Positions 13,384 through 20,839 of a stretch of 20,839 bases of DNA are shown one piece after another. Each line of letters starts with the position of its first letter. Positions within the stretch are counted from its first letter, which is position 1. A model generated the notes under the pieces. The model had not been told where the DNA came from and did no database searches. It was given only the letters and a program-made list of their open reading frames with translations. The DNA is from Colicola sp016286205 (GTDB lineage: Bacteria; Bacteroidota; Bacteroidia; Bacteroidales; Paludibacteraceae), in assembly GCA_016286205.1 (NCBI GenBank), contig JAEESF010000020.1, positions 1 through 20,839 of the forward strand. The letters are read 5' to 3'. A program made the translations under genes and the position numbers.

Positions 13384-15498
13384 ATGGCAAAACACGATTT
13401 AAAATTAAACCGTAATATCGGCATCATGGCTCACATCGATGCCGGTAAGACAACCACCTCGGAGCGTATCCTATACTACACCGGTTTGACTCATAAGATT
13501 GGTGAGGTGCACGATGGTGCAGCTACGATGGACTGGATGGTTCAGGAGCAAGAACGTGGTATCACTATCACTTCTGCTGCTACAACCACCTATTGGAACT
13601 ATGCGGGAAATAAGTACAAGATCAACCTGATCGACACTCCGGGGCACGTGGATTTCACGGTAGAAGTGGAGCGTTCGCTGCGTATCTTGGATGGCGCTGT
13701 GATGGCGCTTTGTTCGGTGGGCGGTGTGCAGCCACAGTCTGAAACCGTATGGCGTCAGGCAGATAAGTACAACGTGCCACGTCTGTGCTACGTGAACAAG
13801 ATGGACCGTTCGGGTGCCAACTTCTATGACGTAGTTCGCCAGATAAAAGAGGTGTTGGGCGCAACTCCGTGTCCGATTCAAATACCTATCGGTGCAGAAG
13901 AGTCATTCAAAGGTGTGGTTGACCTCGTGAAGATGAAAGCAATTCTCTGGCACGACGAGACCATGGGTGCTGAGTATAGCGAGGAAGAGATTCCTGCTAA
14001 CCTCGTGGCTGAGGCAGAAGAGTGGCGTGACAAGATGCTGGAGACAGTGTCTGAGTTTGATGACACTTTGATGGAGAAATATTTTGACGATCCAAGCACT
14101 ATCACTGAGGATGAGATTCGCGTGGCTATCCGCAAGGGTACGTTGGCGATGAAGATTTTCCCTGTGATCTGCGGTAGCTCGTTCAAGAACAAAGGTGTGC
14201 AGACTATGCTTGATGCTGTTTGCGCTTACCTGCCTTCTCCACTTGACACCGAGGTGATCAACGGTACTAATCCTAACACCGAGAAAGCAGAGGAGCGTCA
14301 TCCGGACGATGCCGATCCATTGTGCGCACTCGCATTTAAGATTGCAACTGATCCATATGTGGGTCGTCTGTGCTACTTCCGTGTGTATTCGGGTCACCTG
14401 GATGCCGGTTCGTACGTTTATAACCCGCGTTCGGGCAAGAAAGAGCGTATCAGCCGTATTTTCCAGATGCACTCTAATCACCAGAATCCTGTAGAGACCA
14501 TCCTGGCCGGTGATATCGGTGCGGGCGTTGGTTTCAAGGATATCCGCACAGGTGATACACTCTGCGACGAGAACAAGCCAATCGTACTCGAGTCGATCGA
14601 GTTCCCGGCACCGGTGATCGGTATCTCTGTTGAGCCGAAGAGCCAGGCTGACCTCGACAAACTGGGCGTGGGTTTGGCTAAGTTGGCCGAAGAGGATCCG
14701 ACCTTCACCGTTAAGACTGACGAGCAAACGGGTCAGACCGTTATCTCGGGTATGGGTGAGTTGCACTTGGAAATCATTATCGACCGTCTGAAACGTGAGT
14801 TCAAGGTTGAGTGTAACCAAGGTCGTCCTCAAGTGGCTTACCGCGAGGCTATCAGCGCTCCGGTTGAGTTGCGTGAGGTTTACAAGAAGCAATCGGGTGG
14901 TCGTGGTAAGTTCGCCGACATCATCGTTCGCGTTGAGCCGGCCGACGCAGACTTCCCAGGTGGCTTGCAGTTTGAGGATATCGTTAAGGGCGGTAACGTA
15001 CCTAAGGAATATATCCCGTCTGTACAGAAGGGCTTTGAGATGGCAATGAAGAACGGTGTGCTGGCCGGTTATCCGTTGGATAGCTTGAAGGTAACCCTGA
15101 TTGACGGTAGCTTCCACCCAGTGGATTCTGACCAGTTGAGCTTCGAGATTGCTGCTCAAATGGCCTTCAAAGAGGCATCTGCAAAGGCAAAACCTGTTCT
15201 GATGGAGCCTATCATGAAGATCGAAGTCGTTACTCCGGAGGAGTCGATGGGTGATGTGATCGGCGACTTGAACAAACGTCGTGGCCAAGTGGAGGGTATG
15301 GATACCAGCCGCACGGGTGCACGTATTGTCAAAGCTAAAGTGCCATTGGCAGAGATGTTCGGCTATGTAACCGCTCTGCGTACCATTACTTCCGGTCGTG
15401 CTACCAGCAGCATGGAGTTCTCGCACTACGAGGCAGTTAGCAGCAGTATTGCGAAAGCCGTGTTGACCGAGGTGGGCGGTCGCGTTGACCTGGTATAA
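13384..15498 (+). CDS. fusA: Translation elongation factor G
   Basis: The 704-residue GTPase moves tRNAs and mRNA through the ribosome and also helps RRF recycle ribosomes. The G motifs are in order: AHIDAGKT (16-23), the switch I region with RGITITSAATT, DTPGH, and NKMD. Domains II to V follow, with the domain IV tip region around GSFHPVDSDQLSFE and the C-terminal RAT-S-MEFSHYE stretch. Length is normal for canonical EF-G. It starts 52 bases after rpsG. A 507-residue open frame on the opposite strand is a by-product of its codon pattern. Confidence 0.98.
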   Translation: MAKHDLKLNRNIGIMAHIDAGKTTTSERILYYTGLTHKIGEVHDGAATMDWMVQEQERGITITSAATTTYWNYAGNKYKINLIDTPGHVDFTVEVERSLRILDGAVMALCSVGGVQPQSETVWRQADKYNVPRLCYVNKMDRSGANFYDVVRQIKEVLGATPCPIQIPIGAEESFKGVVDLVKMKAILWHDETMGAEYSEEEIPANLVAEAEEWRDKMLETVSEFDDTLMEKYFDDPSTITEDEIRVAIRKGTLAMKIFPVICGSSFKNKGVQTMLDAVCAYLPSPLDTEVINGTNPNTEKAEERHPDDADPLCALAFKIATDPYVGRLCYFRVYSGHLDAGSYVYNPRSGKKERISRIFQMHSNHQNPVETILAGDIGAGVGFKDIRTGDTLCDENKPIVLESIEFPAPVIGISVEPKSQADLDKLGVGLAKLAEEDPTFTVKTDEQTGQTVISGMGELHLEIIIDRLKREFKVECNQGRPQVAYREAISAPVELREVYKKQSGGRGKFADIIVRVEPADADFPGGLQFEDIVKGGNVPKEYIPSVQKGFEMAMKNGVLAGYPLDSLKVTLIDGSFHPVDSDQLSFEIAAQMAFKEASAKAKPVLMEPIMKIEVVTPEESMGDVIGDLNKRRGQVEGMDTSRTGARIVKAKVPLAEMFGYVTALRTITSGRATSSMEFSHYEAVSSSIAKAVLTEVGGRVDLV

Positions 15499-15533
15499 AC
15501 GAGATAAAAAGGACGGCGCGTGCGAGCGCGTAC

Positions 15534-15624
15534 GCGTACGTTCCTAATATATAATATACGTACGTAAGTACACAAATTAACCCTGTGGGGCGTGGGTCAT
15601 CTAAGCAAATGACTCTTTAGGTTA
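15534..15624 (+). promoter_or_regulatory. Structured spacer between fusA and rpsJ
   Basis: Two folds are visible. GCGTACGT (15534-15541) pairs with ACGTACGT (15558-15565) around an AT-only core. Further on, TAACC (15578-15582) pairs with GGTTA (15620-15624) and encloses GTCAT/ATGAC (15596-15600 and 15609-15613). No promoter or T-run was found. In other bacteria L4 controls the S10 operon through a leader before rpsJ; a similar role is possible but unproven. Confidence 0.45.
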
Positions 15625-15669
15625 TCTGCGCTCTGCGAAATACTAACAACAAAATAATTATTATTTATT

Positions 15670-15975
15670 ATGAGTCAAAAAATTCGTATCAAACTGAAGT
15701 CTTTCGACCACAACTTGGTTGACAAGTCTGCAGAGAAGATCGTGAAGACAGTAAAGGCCACCGGTGCCATCGTCAGCGGTCCAATTCCACTGCCAACGCA
15801 CAAGCGCATCTTTACCGTAAACCGCTCGACCTTCGTTAACAAGAAAAGCCGTGAGCAATTCGAGTTGGCAAGTTACAAGCGTCTGATCGACATCTATGAG
15901 AGCAACAACAAAACAGTTGAAGCACTGATGAAGCTGGAACTTGCTTCGGGTGTGGAAGTAGAGATTAAAGTTTGA
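15670..15975 (+). CDS. rpsJ: 30S ribosomal protein S10
   Basis: The 101-residue protein is full-length S10, with SQKIRIKLKSFDHNLVD at the start, GPIPLPTHKRIFTVNRS (about 37-53) and a C-terminus ending GVEVEIKV. S10 is in the head of the 30S subunit and, as NusE, also joins NusB in transcription antitermination. It follows fusA after a 171-base spacer; tuf, which sits here in many bacteria, is absent. Confidence 0.98.
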   Translation: MSQKIRIKLKSFDHNLVDKSAEKIVKTVKATGAIVSGPIPLPTHKRIFTVNRSTFVNKKSREQFELASYKRLIDIYESNNKTVEALMKLELASGVEVEIKV

Positions 15976-15988
15976 TGAACATTCGGCC

Positions 15989-16055
15989 GTTTCCCTCGGT
16001 TAGCGCCGCAGAAGTAATCGCTCGAGTAGCGGTGAAGAGTAGGAAACCCCGAGGG
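15989..16055 (+). promoter_or_regulatory. Structured RNA with alternative pairings before rplC
   Basis: CCCTCGG (15993-15999) can pair with CCGAGGG (16049-16055), enclosing GCCGC/GCGGT (16005-16009 and 16029-16033). A competing helix pairs GTTTCC (15989-15994) with GGAAAC (16042-16047). The two helices share bases 15993-15994 and cross, so they exclude each other unless trimmed. This could be a regulatory switch or an imitation of an rRNA protein-binding site. Confidence 0.55.
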
Positions 16056-16105
16056 CGAGAGCGGAGAAAAATTAATTATTAACAATCTAAACAATCTAAG
16101 CAACA

Positions 16106-16723
16106 ATGCCAGGATTATTAGGAAAAAAGATCGGAATGACTTCCGTATTCGGTGCCGACGGCAAAAACATCCCGTGCACCGTTATTGAGGCTGGTCCGTG
16201 CGTTGTAACACAGTTGAAGACCGTCGAGAAAGACGGATATAAAGCTGCTCAGGTAGGCTTCATGCACAAGAGCGAGAAGCACACCAACAAAGCCGAAGCC
16301 GGTCACTTCAAGGCCGCAGGCGTAGAGCCTATGCGCCATTTAGCAGAGTTTGAGTATGACGAAGACGTTACTCTTGGACAGACTATCACAGCAGCTGACC
16401 TCTTTGAGGAAGGTATGTATGTAGATGTCATTGGGACCAGCAAGGGTAAAGGTTTTCAGGGTGTCGTTAAGCGCCACGGTTTTGGTGGTGTAGGCCAGAG
16501 CACTCACGGTCAGGACGACCGTCTGCGCGCTCCGGGTTCGGTAGGTGCTTGCGCCTATCCATCGCGTATCTTCCCGGGAACACGCATGGCCGGACACATG
16601 GGAACTGACCGCGTAACGGTTCAGAACCTCGTCGTACTGAAAGTAATCCCTGAGTACAACCTGATTATGGTAAAAGGTAGTGTACCAGGAGCAAAAAATT
16701 CAATCGTCATTATCAACAAGTAA
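16106..16723 (+). CDS. rplC: 50S ribosomal protein L3
   Basis: The 205-residue protein is full-length L3, starting MPGLLGKKIGMTSVF and containing the long loop reaching the peptidyl transferase centre: KGFQGVVKRHGFGG, then STHGQDDRLRAPGSVGAC and GTRMAGHMG. L3 is an early assembly protein of the 50S subunit. It follows a 130-base structured spacer and is 6 bases ahead of rplD. Confidence 0.98.
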   Translation: MPGLLGKKIGMTSVFGADGKNIPCTVIEAGPCVVTQLKTVEKDGYKAAQVGFMHKSEKHTNKAEAGHFKAAGVEPMRHLAEFEYDEDVTLGQTITAADLFEEGMYVDVIGTSKGKGFQGVVKRHGFGGVGQSTHGQDDRLRAPGSVGACAYPSRIFPGTRMAGHMGTDRVTVQNLVVLKVIPEYNLIMVKGSVPGAKNSIVIINK

Positions 16724-16729
16724 GTAGTT

Positions 16730-17359
16730 ATGGAACTTAGTATTCTGAACATGGCCGGCAAAGAGACCGGCAAGAAGATTGCTCTGAATGACGCTATCTT
16801 CGCAATCGAGCCTAACGACCACGCTATCTACTTGGACGTTAAGCAATTTTTGGCCGCACAGCGCCAAGGTACTGCAAAAGCAAAACAGCGTTCTGAGAAC
16901 GCACACTCGACTCGCAAACTCGGTCGCCAGAAAGGTGGCGGTGGCGCACGTCCGGGTGATTTGAAATCGCCGGTTCGCGTAGGTGGTGGTACGATTTTCG
17001 GCCCCGTTCCTCGTGACTATGATTTCAAGTTGAACCGCAAGGTTAAACAGTTAGCTCGCAAGTCCGCTTTGTCGCTCCGTGCAAAACAAAACGAACTGCT
17101 CGTATTGGACGCTCTCACATTTGACGCTCCGAAGACCAAAGCTATGGTAGAGGTTCTCGACAACCTGAAAGTAGCAGGTAAGAAAGTGTTGTTCGTAGTA
17201 GATGACGCGAACCTGAATGCTCGCAAGTCGGCTGCCAACATCCAACGCGTTAACGTGGTGAATGCCAACGAGTTGAATACCTACACAATCATGAACTCGA
17301 ACGTAGTTGTTCTGACTGAGAAATCTGCAGCAGCTATCGAGGCAACTTTAAAAGCATAA
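16730..17359 (+). CDS. rplD: 50S ribosomal protein L4
   Basis: The 209-residue protein matches L4, with the tunnel-lining extended loop seen as KLGRQKGGGGARPGDLKSP (about 63-81) and GGTIFGPVPRDY. L4 helps form the narrow part of the exit tunnel; in E. coli it also represses the S10 operon. Its TAA stop codon is part of the strong Shine-Dalgarno of the next gene. Confidence 0.97.
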   Translation: MELSILNMAGKETGKKIALNDAIFAIEPNDHAIYLDVKQFLAAQRQGTAKAKQRSENAHSTRKLGRQKGGGGARPGDLKSPVRVGGGTIFGPVPRDYDFKLNRKVKQLARKSALSLRAKQNELLVLDALTFDAPKTKAMVEVLDNLKVAGKKVLFVVDDANLNARKSAANIQRVNVVNANELNTYTIMNSNVVVLTEKSAAAIEATLKA

Positions 17360-17365
17360 GGAGGT
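17357..17365 (+). promoter_or_regulatory. Full nine-base Shine-Dalgarno of rplW
   Basis: TAAGGAGGT is complementary to the entire anti-Shine-Dalgarno sequence of 16S rRNA and lies 6 bases before the rplW ATG. Its first three bases are the rplD stop codon. The other ribosomal protein genes here lack such a site, and Bacteroidetes ribosomes generally hide the anti-Shine-Dalgarno. Confidence 0.9.
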
Positions 17366-17371
17366 AGAATT

Positions 17372-17662
17372 ATGGCAATTATTATTAAACCCATCGTCAC
17401 TGAGAAGATGACCGCCGCCGGCGAGAAGATGAACCGTTACGGTTTTGTAGTATCTCGCAATGCCAACAAAGTTGAGATCAAGAAAGCGGTAGAAGAAATG
17501 TATAATGTTCAGGTAGCTGACGTGAATACGCTTATCCGTGCTCCGAAAACCAAACAACGCTGGACCAAGAGCGGTCTGTTGCGTGGTGCACAGCAAGCGT
17601 ACAAGAAAGCCATCGTCACCCTGAAAGAAGGTGAAACAATCGATTTTTATAGCAATATCTAA
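17372..17662 (+). CDS. rplW: 50S ribosomal protein L23
   Basis: The 96-residue protein is full-length L23, with IIKPIVTEKMT at the start, KVEIKKAVEEMYNVQV (about 33-48) and the tail KEGETIDFYSNI. L23 sits at the exit of the peptide tunnel and docks trigger factor and SRP. The start is fixed by the Shine-Dalgarno 6 bases upstream. It is 2 bases ahead of rplB. Confidence 0.97.
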   Translation: MAIIIKPIVTEKMTAAGEKMNRYGFVVSRNANKVEIKKAVEEMYNVQVADVNTLIRAPKTKQRWTKSGLLRGAQQAYKKAIVTLKEGETIDFYSNI

Positions 17663-17664
17663 AA

Positions 17665-18489
17665 ATGGCTGTACGTAAATTAAAGCCCGTAACACCAGGG
17701 CAGAGACACAAAGTTATAGGCGCGTTCGAGACAATTACCGCGAGCGCACCTGAGAAATCACTTGTGTTTGGTAAGACCAAAACCGGTGGACGTAACAATG
17801 TCGGTAAAATGACTATGCGTTATATCGGTGGTGGCCACAAACAGAAGTATCGCGTAATTGACTTCAAGCGCAATAAAGATGGTGTTCCCGCAACGGTAAA
17901 AACTATTGAGTACGATCCGAACCGTAGTGCTCGTATCGCTCTGTTGTTCTACGCTGACGGAGAGAAGCGCTATATCCTTGCACCGAATGGACTGCAAGTA
18001 GGTCAGACTGTAATGTCGGGAGAGAATGCTGCTCCTGAGGTAGGCAATGCACTGCCTATGACAGTGATTCCTTTGGGAACGCTGATTCACAACATCGAGC
18101 TTCGTCCGGGCCAAGGTGCCGCTATGGTACGTTCGGCAGGTACGTTCGCTCAGTTGTCGAGCCGTGAGGACAAGTATGCAATCATCAAATTGCCTTCTGG
18201 CGAACTCCGCAAGGTGCTCGCAACCTGCAAGGCAACAGTTGGTGTTGTAGGTAACTCCGATCACGCTCTTGAGAAATCCGGTAAAGCAGGTCGTAGCCGC
18301 TGGCTCGGTCGTCGTCCTCGCAACCGTGGCGTTGTAATGAACCCAGTAGATCACCCAATGGGTGGTGGTGAAGGTCGTCAATCCGGTGGCCATCCACGTA
18401 GCCGTAAGGGCTTGCTCGCAAAGGGTTACAAGACTCGTCATCCGAAGAATCAGAGCAACCAGTACATTATAGAAAGACGTAAAAAATAA
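17665..18489 (+). CDS. rplB: 50S ribosomal protein L2
   Basis: The 274-residue protein matches L2: AVRKLKPVTPGQRHKV start, GRNNVGKMTMRYIGGGHKQ (about 43-61), and the C-terminal VDHPMGGGEGRQSGGHPRS, whose His is the one needed for peptidyl transferase activity. It ends in a basic ERRKK tail. L2 bridges the subunits. Its start codon is 2 bases past the rplW stop. Confidence 0.98.
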   Translation: MAVRKLKPVTPGQRHKVIGAFETITASAPEKSLVFGKTKTGGRNNVGKMTMRYIGGGHKQKYRVIDFKRNKDGVPATVKTIEYDPNRSARIALLFYADGEKRYILAPNGLQVGQTVMSGENAAPEVGNALPMTVIPLGTLIHNIELRPGQGAAMVRSAGTFAQLSSREDKYAIIKLPSGELRKVLATCKATVGVVGNSDHALEKSGKAGRSRWLGRRPRNRGVVMNPVDHPMGGGEGRQSGGHPRSRKGLLAKGYKTRHPKNQSNQYIIERRKK

Positions 18490-18510
18490 CCTATAAAGTA
18501 AAGTAAGATT

Positions 18511-18780
18511 ATGAGTCGTTCACTGAAAAAAGGACCGTTTATCAACGTTAAGTTGGAAAACAAGGTACTGGCTATGAATGAGGCTAACAAGAAAGAAGTT
18601 GTTAAGACCTGGAGCCGTGCTTCGATGATTTCCCCTGACTTTGTAGGTCACACAATCGCAGTTCACAATGGAAACAAGTTCATTCCTGTTTATGTAACGG
18701 AGAACATGGTAGGTCACAAGCTGGGCGAGTTCGCTCCGACACGTACCTTCCGCGGTCACTCGGGCAATAACAAGAAGTAA
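18511..18780 (+). CDS. rpsS: 30S ribosomal protein S19
   Basis: The 89-residue protein starts MSRSLKKGPFINVKL and contains TWSRASMISPDFVGHTIAVHNG and GHKLGEFAPTRTFRGH, all typical S19 landmarks. S19 lies in the 30S head and contacts the A-site tRNA side with S13. It follows rplB by 21 bases. Confidence 0.98.
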   Translation: MSRSLKKGPFINVKLENKVLAMNEANKKEVVKTWSRASMISPDFVGHTIAVHNGNKFIPVYVTENMVGHKLGEFAPTRTFRGHSGNNKK

Positions 18781-18821
18781 TCCATTGCAATCAAATTAAC
18801 ATTTAAAAACTCAAGATTAAA

Positions 18822-19229
18822 ATGGGTGCAAGAAAACATAATAGCGCTGAGGCAATGAAAGCAGCTCGCAAGGAGTTGTATTTTGCCAAAGCAAACGGAA
18901 TTCCTACCAGCCCGCGTAAGATGCGTCTCGTAGCAGACATGGTTCGCGGCATGGAAGTGAATCGTGCCCTCGGTGCGCTGCATTTCTCTACTCGTGAGGC
19001 AAGTCGCGCACTCGAGAAGCTCCTGAAATCTGCTATTGCCAACTGGGAGACCAAGACGGGCAAGAAGGCAGAGGAGGAAACTCTCTATGTAACGAAAATC
19101 ATGGTTGACGGCGGTATGTCGATCAAGCGTATGCTTCCCGCTCCTCAGGGTCGTGCTTATCGTATCCGCAAACGTAGCAACCACGTTACAATATTTGTAG
19201 ATACTAAAAATACTAACGCTGAAAAGTAA
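18822..19229 (+). CDS. rplV: 50S ribosomal protein L22
   Basis: The 135-residue protein has the L22 core PTSPRKMRLVADMVRG (about 28-43) and the tunnel hairpin near LPAPQGRAYRIRKRSNHVTI. Mutations in that hairpin give macrolide resistance elsewhere; nothing here looks altered. It follows rpsS by 41 bases and precedes rpsC by 6. Confidence 0.97.
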   Translation: MGARKHNSAEAMKAARKELYFAKANGIPTSPRKMRLVADMVRGMEVNRALGALHFSTREASRALEKLLKSAIANWETKTGKKAEEETLYVTKIMVDGGMSIKRMLPAPQGRAYRIRKRSNHVTIFVDTKNTNAEK

Positions 19230-19235
19230 TCAATT

Positions 19236-19973
19236 ATGGGACAGAAAATTAATCCTATAGCTAACCGTCTGGGCATTGTCCGCGGTTGGGACTCCAACTG
19301 GTTTGGAGGCAAGAATTACGGAGATACGCTGCTTGAGGATAGCAAGATTCGCGAGTACCTCAACGCTCGTCTCGCAGAGGCTAGTATTTCCCGTATCGTT
19401 ATCGAAAGAACTCTGAAACTTGTGACTGTTACTATCTGCACCGCTCGCCCCGGTTATATCATCGGAAAAGGTGGAGAAGAGGTTGACAAATTGAAGAAGG
19501 AACTCCAAAAGATCACCAAGCAAGACGTACAGATCAACATCTACGAGGTTAAACGTCCGGAGTTGGACGCTACCATCGTAGCTAACAAGATCGCTCGTCA
19601 GTTGGAAGGCAAGATCGCTTATCGTCGTGCTGTAAAGATGGCTATCCAATCGACTATGCGCATGGGCGCTGAGGGTATCAAGATTCAGGTATCCGGTCGT
19701 TTGAATGGTGCTGAGATGGCTCGTAAGGAGATGTACAAAGAGGGTCGTACCCCGCTGCATACGCTCCGCGCTGACATCGACTACTGCCACGTAGGCGCTA
19801 TCACCAAAGTGGGTGTGATCGGCGTAAAGGTATGGATCTGCCGTGGAGAAGTGTATGGTAAGAAGGACTTGGCTCCGAACTTCTCGCAGAAGCAGGAAGG
19901 TGGTCGTCCCGGCATGGATCGCCGTGACAACCGTGGAGACCGCAAGGGCTTCCGCCGCAACAAAAAACAATAA
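19236..19973 (+). CDS. rpsC: 30S ribosomal protein S3
   Basis: The 245-residue protein starts MGQKINPIANRLGI and has the KH domain motif IIGKGGEEVDKLK (about 75-87), then the C-terminal S3 domain with GRLNGAEMARKEMYKEG. It ends in a basic, Arg/Asp/Gly-rich tail of about 30 residues. S3 lines the mRNA entry channel and helps unwind mRNA. Confidence 0.98.
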   Translation: MGQKINPIANRLGIVRGWDSNWFGGKNYGDTLLEDSKIREYLNARLAEASISRIVIERTLKLVTVTICTARPGYIIGKGGEEVDKLKKELQKITKQDVQINIYEVKRPELDATIVANKIARQLEGKIAYRRAVKMAIQSTMRMGAEGIKIQVSGRLNGAEMARKEMYKEGRTPLHTLRADIDYCHVGAITKVGVIGVKVWICRGEVYGKKDLAPNFSQKQEGGRPGMDRRDNRGDRKGFRRNKKQ

Positions 19974-20000
19974 TGTTTAACCGATTTGTAGATTAGAACT

Positions 20001-20432
20001 ATGTTACAACCTAAGAAAACTAAATTCCGCCGTTGCCAAAAGGGCCGCATCAAGGGCTTCGCTCACCGCGGTCAGGAACTGGCATTCGGTTCGTTCGGTA
20101 TCAAGAGTCTTGGTACTGTATGGTTGACCGGTCGTCAAATCGAGGCAGCCCGTATCGCAGTAACCCGTTACATGCAACGTCAAGGTCAGGTATGGATCCG
20201 CGTATTCCCGGACAAACCTATCACCAAGAAACCGTTGGATGTCCGTATGGGTAAAGGTAAAGGTGCTCCCGAAGGATTCGTTGTTCCATTGGAGCCCGGT
20301 CGTATCATCTTCGAGGTAGAAGGCGTAAGCTACGAGGTAGCTAAAGAGGCACTCCGTCTCGCTGCGCAGAAACTGCCCGTGACCACTAAATTTGTCGTAA
20401 GACGTGATTACGACGCAACACAAAATGCTTAA
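20001..20432 (+). CDS. rplP: 50S ribosomal protein L16
   Basis: The 143-residue protein starts MLQPKKTKFRRCQKGRIKG and carries the conserved RQIEAARIAVTRYMQRQG (about 47-64) and RMGKGKGAPEGFV (about 79-91). L16 is a late assembly protein near the A-site tRNA elbow. It follows rpsC by 27 bases. Confidence 0.98.
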   Translation: MLQPKKTKFRRCQKGRIKGFAHRGQELAFGSFGIKSLGTVWLTGRQIEAARIAVTRYMQRQGQVWIRVFPDKPITKKPLDVRMGKGKGAPEGFVVPLEPGRIIFEVEGVSYEVAKEALRLAAQKLPVTTKFVVRRDYDATQNA

Positions 20433-20440
20433 TTAGGATT

Positions 20441-20635
20441 ATGAAAACAGCTGAAATCAAAGAGTTAACCACTGCTGAGATCCAGGAGCGCCTGGCAGCA
20501 GAGAAAGAGGCTCTCAACCGCCTCAAGTTAAATCACAGCATTTCTCCGCTCGATAATCCGTTGCAAATTAAGGCTGCGCGTCGTAATATCGCTCGCCTTG
20601 CAACTGAATTACGTGCAAGAGAAATTAACAAGTAA
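20441..20635 (+). CDS. rpmC: 50S ribosomal protein L29
   Basis: The 64-residue protein is a short two-helix L29, with KELTTAEIQERLAAEKEALN at the start and NPLQIKAARRNIARLATELR at the end. L29 sits by the tunnel exit next to L23. It follows rplP by 8 bases and precedes rpsQ by 15. Confidence 0.96.
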   Translation: MKTAEIKELTTAEIQERLAAEKEALNRLKLNHSISPLDNPLQIKAARRNIARLATELRAREINK

Positions 20636-20650
20636 AAAACGACAATTGAA

Positions 20651-20839
20651 ATGGAAAGAAATCTTAGAAAAGAGCGCGTGGGCGTAGTTGTTTCCAACAA
20701 GATGGAGAAGACCATTGTGGTCGCTGTTCGTTGGAAAGAGAAACACCCCATCTATGGCAAGTTTGTCAATAAAACTCGCAAGTTCCATGTTCATGACGAG
20801 AAGAACGAGGCAGGTATCGGCGATACCGTTCGCATCATG
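20651..20839 (+). CDS. rpsQ: 30S ribosomal protein S17 (partial, runs off the window)
   Basis: The first 63 codons are present, reading MERNLRKERVGVVVSNKMEK and then TIVVAVRWKEKHPIYGKF, with KFHVHDEKNEAGIGDTVRI near the cut end. These are S17 landmarks; the protein is usually about 85 residues, so roughly the last quarter is missing. S17 is a primary 16S rRNA binding protein. Confidence 0.96.
   Translation, partial: MERNLRKERVGVVVSNKMEKTIVVAVRWKEKHPIYGKFVNKTRKFHVHDEKNEAGIGDTVRIM

Noticed and set aside
13903..15426. A 507-codon open frame on the strand opposite fusA
   Set aside because: The plus strand is certainly EF-G. The opposite frame has no recognisable domain and a Thr/His/Leu-heavy composition typical of antisense frames to well-expressed genes.

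Overview
The window reads as one continuous piece of chromosome from a member of the Bacteroidales, probably an uncultured gut or rumen lineage. The evidence is the promoter type (TTTG, 20 nt, TAnnTTTG, found intact six times), the near absence of Shine-Dalgarno sequences, tRNA genes without an encoded CCA, the run rpsL-rpsG-fusA-rpsJ-rplC with no tuf gene, the fused NfnA-NfnB protein, and protein families typical of the group (CotH kinase, a PNGase F-like lipoprotein, GH53 galactanase, MenA). I cannot name a species.

Region 1 (1-6900) is mostly plus strand. It opens with an 11-bp repeat array and a bidirectional terminator. A small secreted protein of unknown function follows on the minus strand. 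Next come a HerA-like/DUF853 ATPase, a second secreted unknown, a tRNA-Ser whose promoter also seems to serve a PNGase F-like lipoprotein, and a 767-residue NfnAB-type oxidoreductase. A terminator closes the region.

Region 2 (6904-12009) is all minus strand. It holds a Gly-Leu-Leu tRNA operon with its own promoter, and an upstream group in transcription order ttcA, DUF486 membrane protein, GH53 galactanase, menA, cotH.

Region 3 (12147-20839) is the ribosomal protein str-S10 supercluster on the plus strand: rpsL, rpsG, fusA, rpsJ, rplC, rplD, rplW, rplB, rpsS, rplV, rpsC, rplP, rpmC and the start of rpsQ. One strong promoter lies before rpsL. Structured intergenic RNAs sit before rpsG, rpsJ and rplC.

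The gene content is mostly ordinary. The unusual material is in the DNA between and inside genes. A degenerate 11-bp tandem repeat family occurs in three places, one of them inside the nfnAB coding sequence. A 51-bp palindromic repeat forms an in-frame insertion in ttcA. A 7-bp repeat directly follows rpsL. The promoters of two tRNA units and the ribosomal protein cluster share long identical stretches. A full nine-base Shine-Dalgarno overlaps the rplD stop codon before rplW. The two intragenic repeats suggest that short repeats in this genome can become protein sequence without breaking the host gene, as described for Rickettsia palindromic elements.
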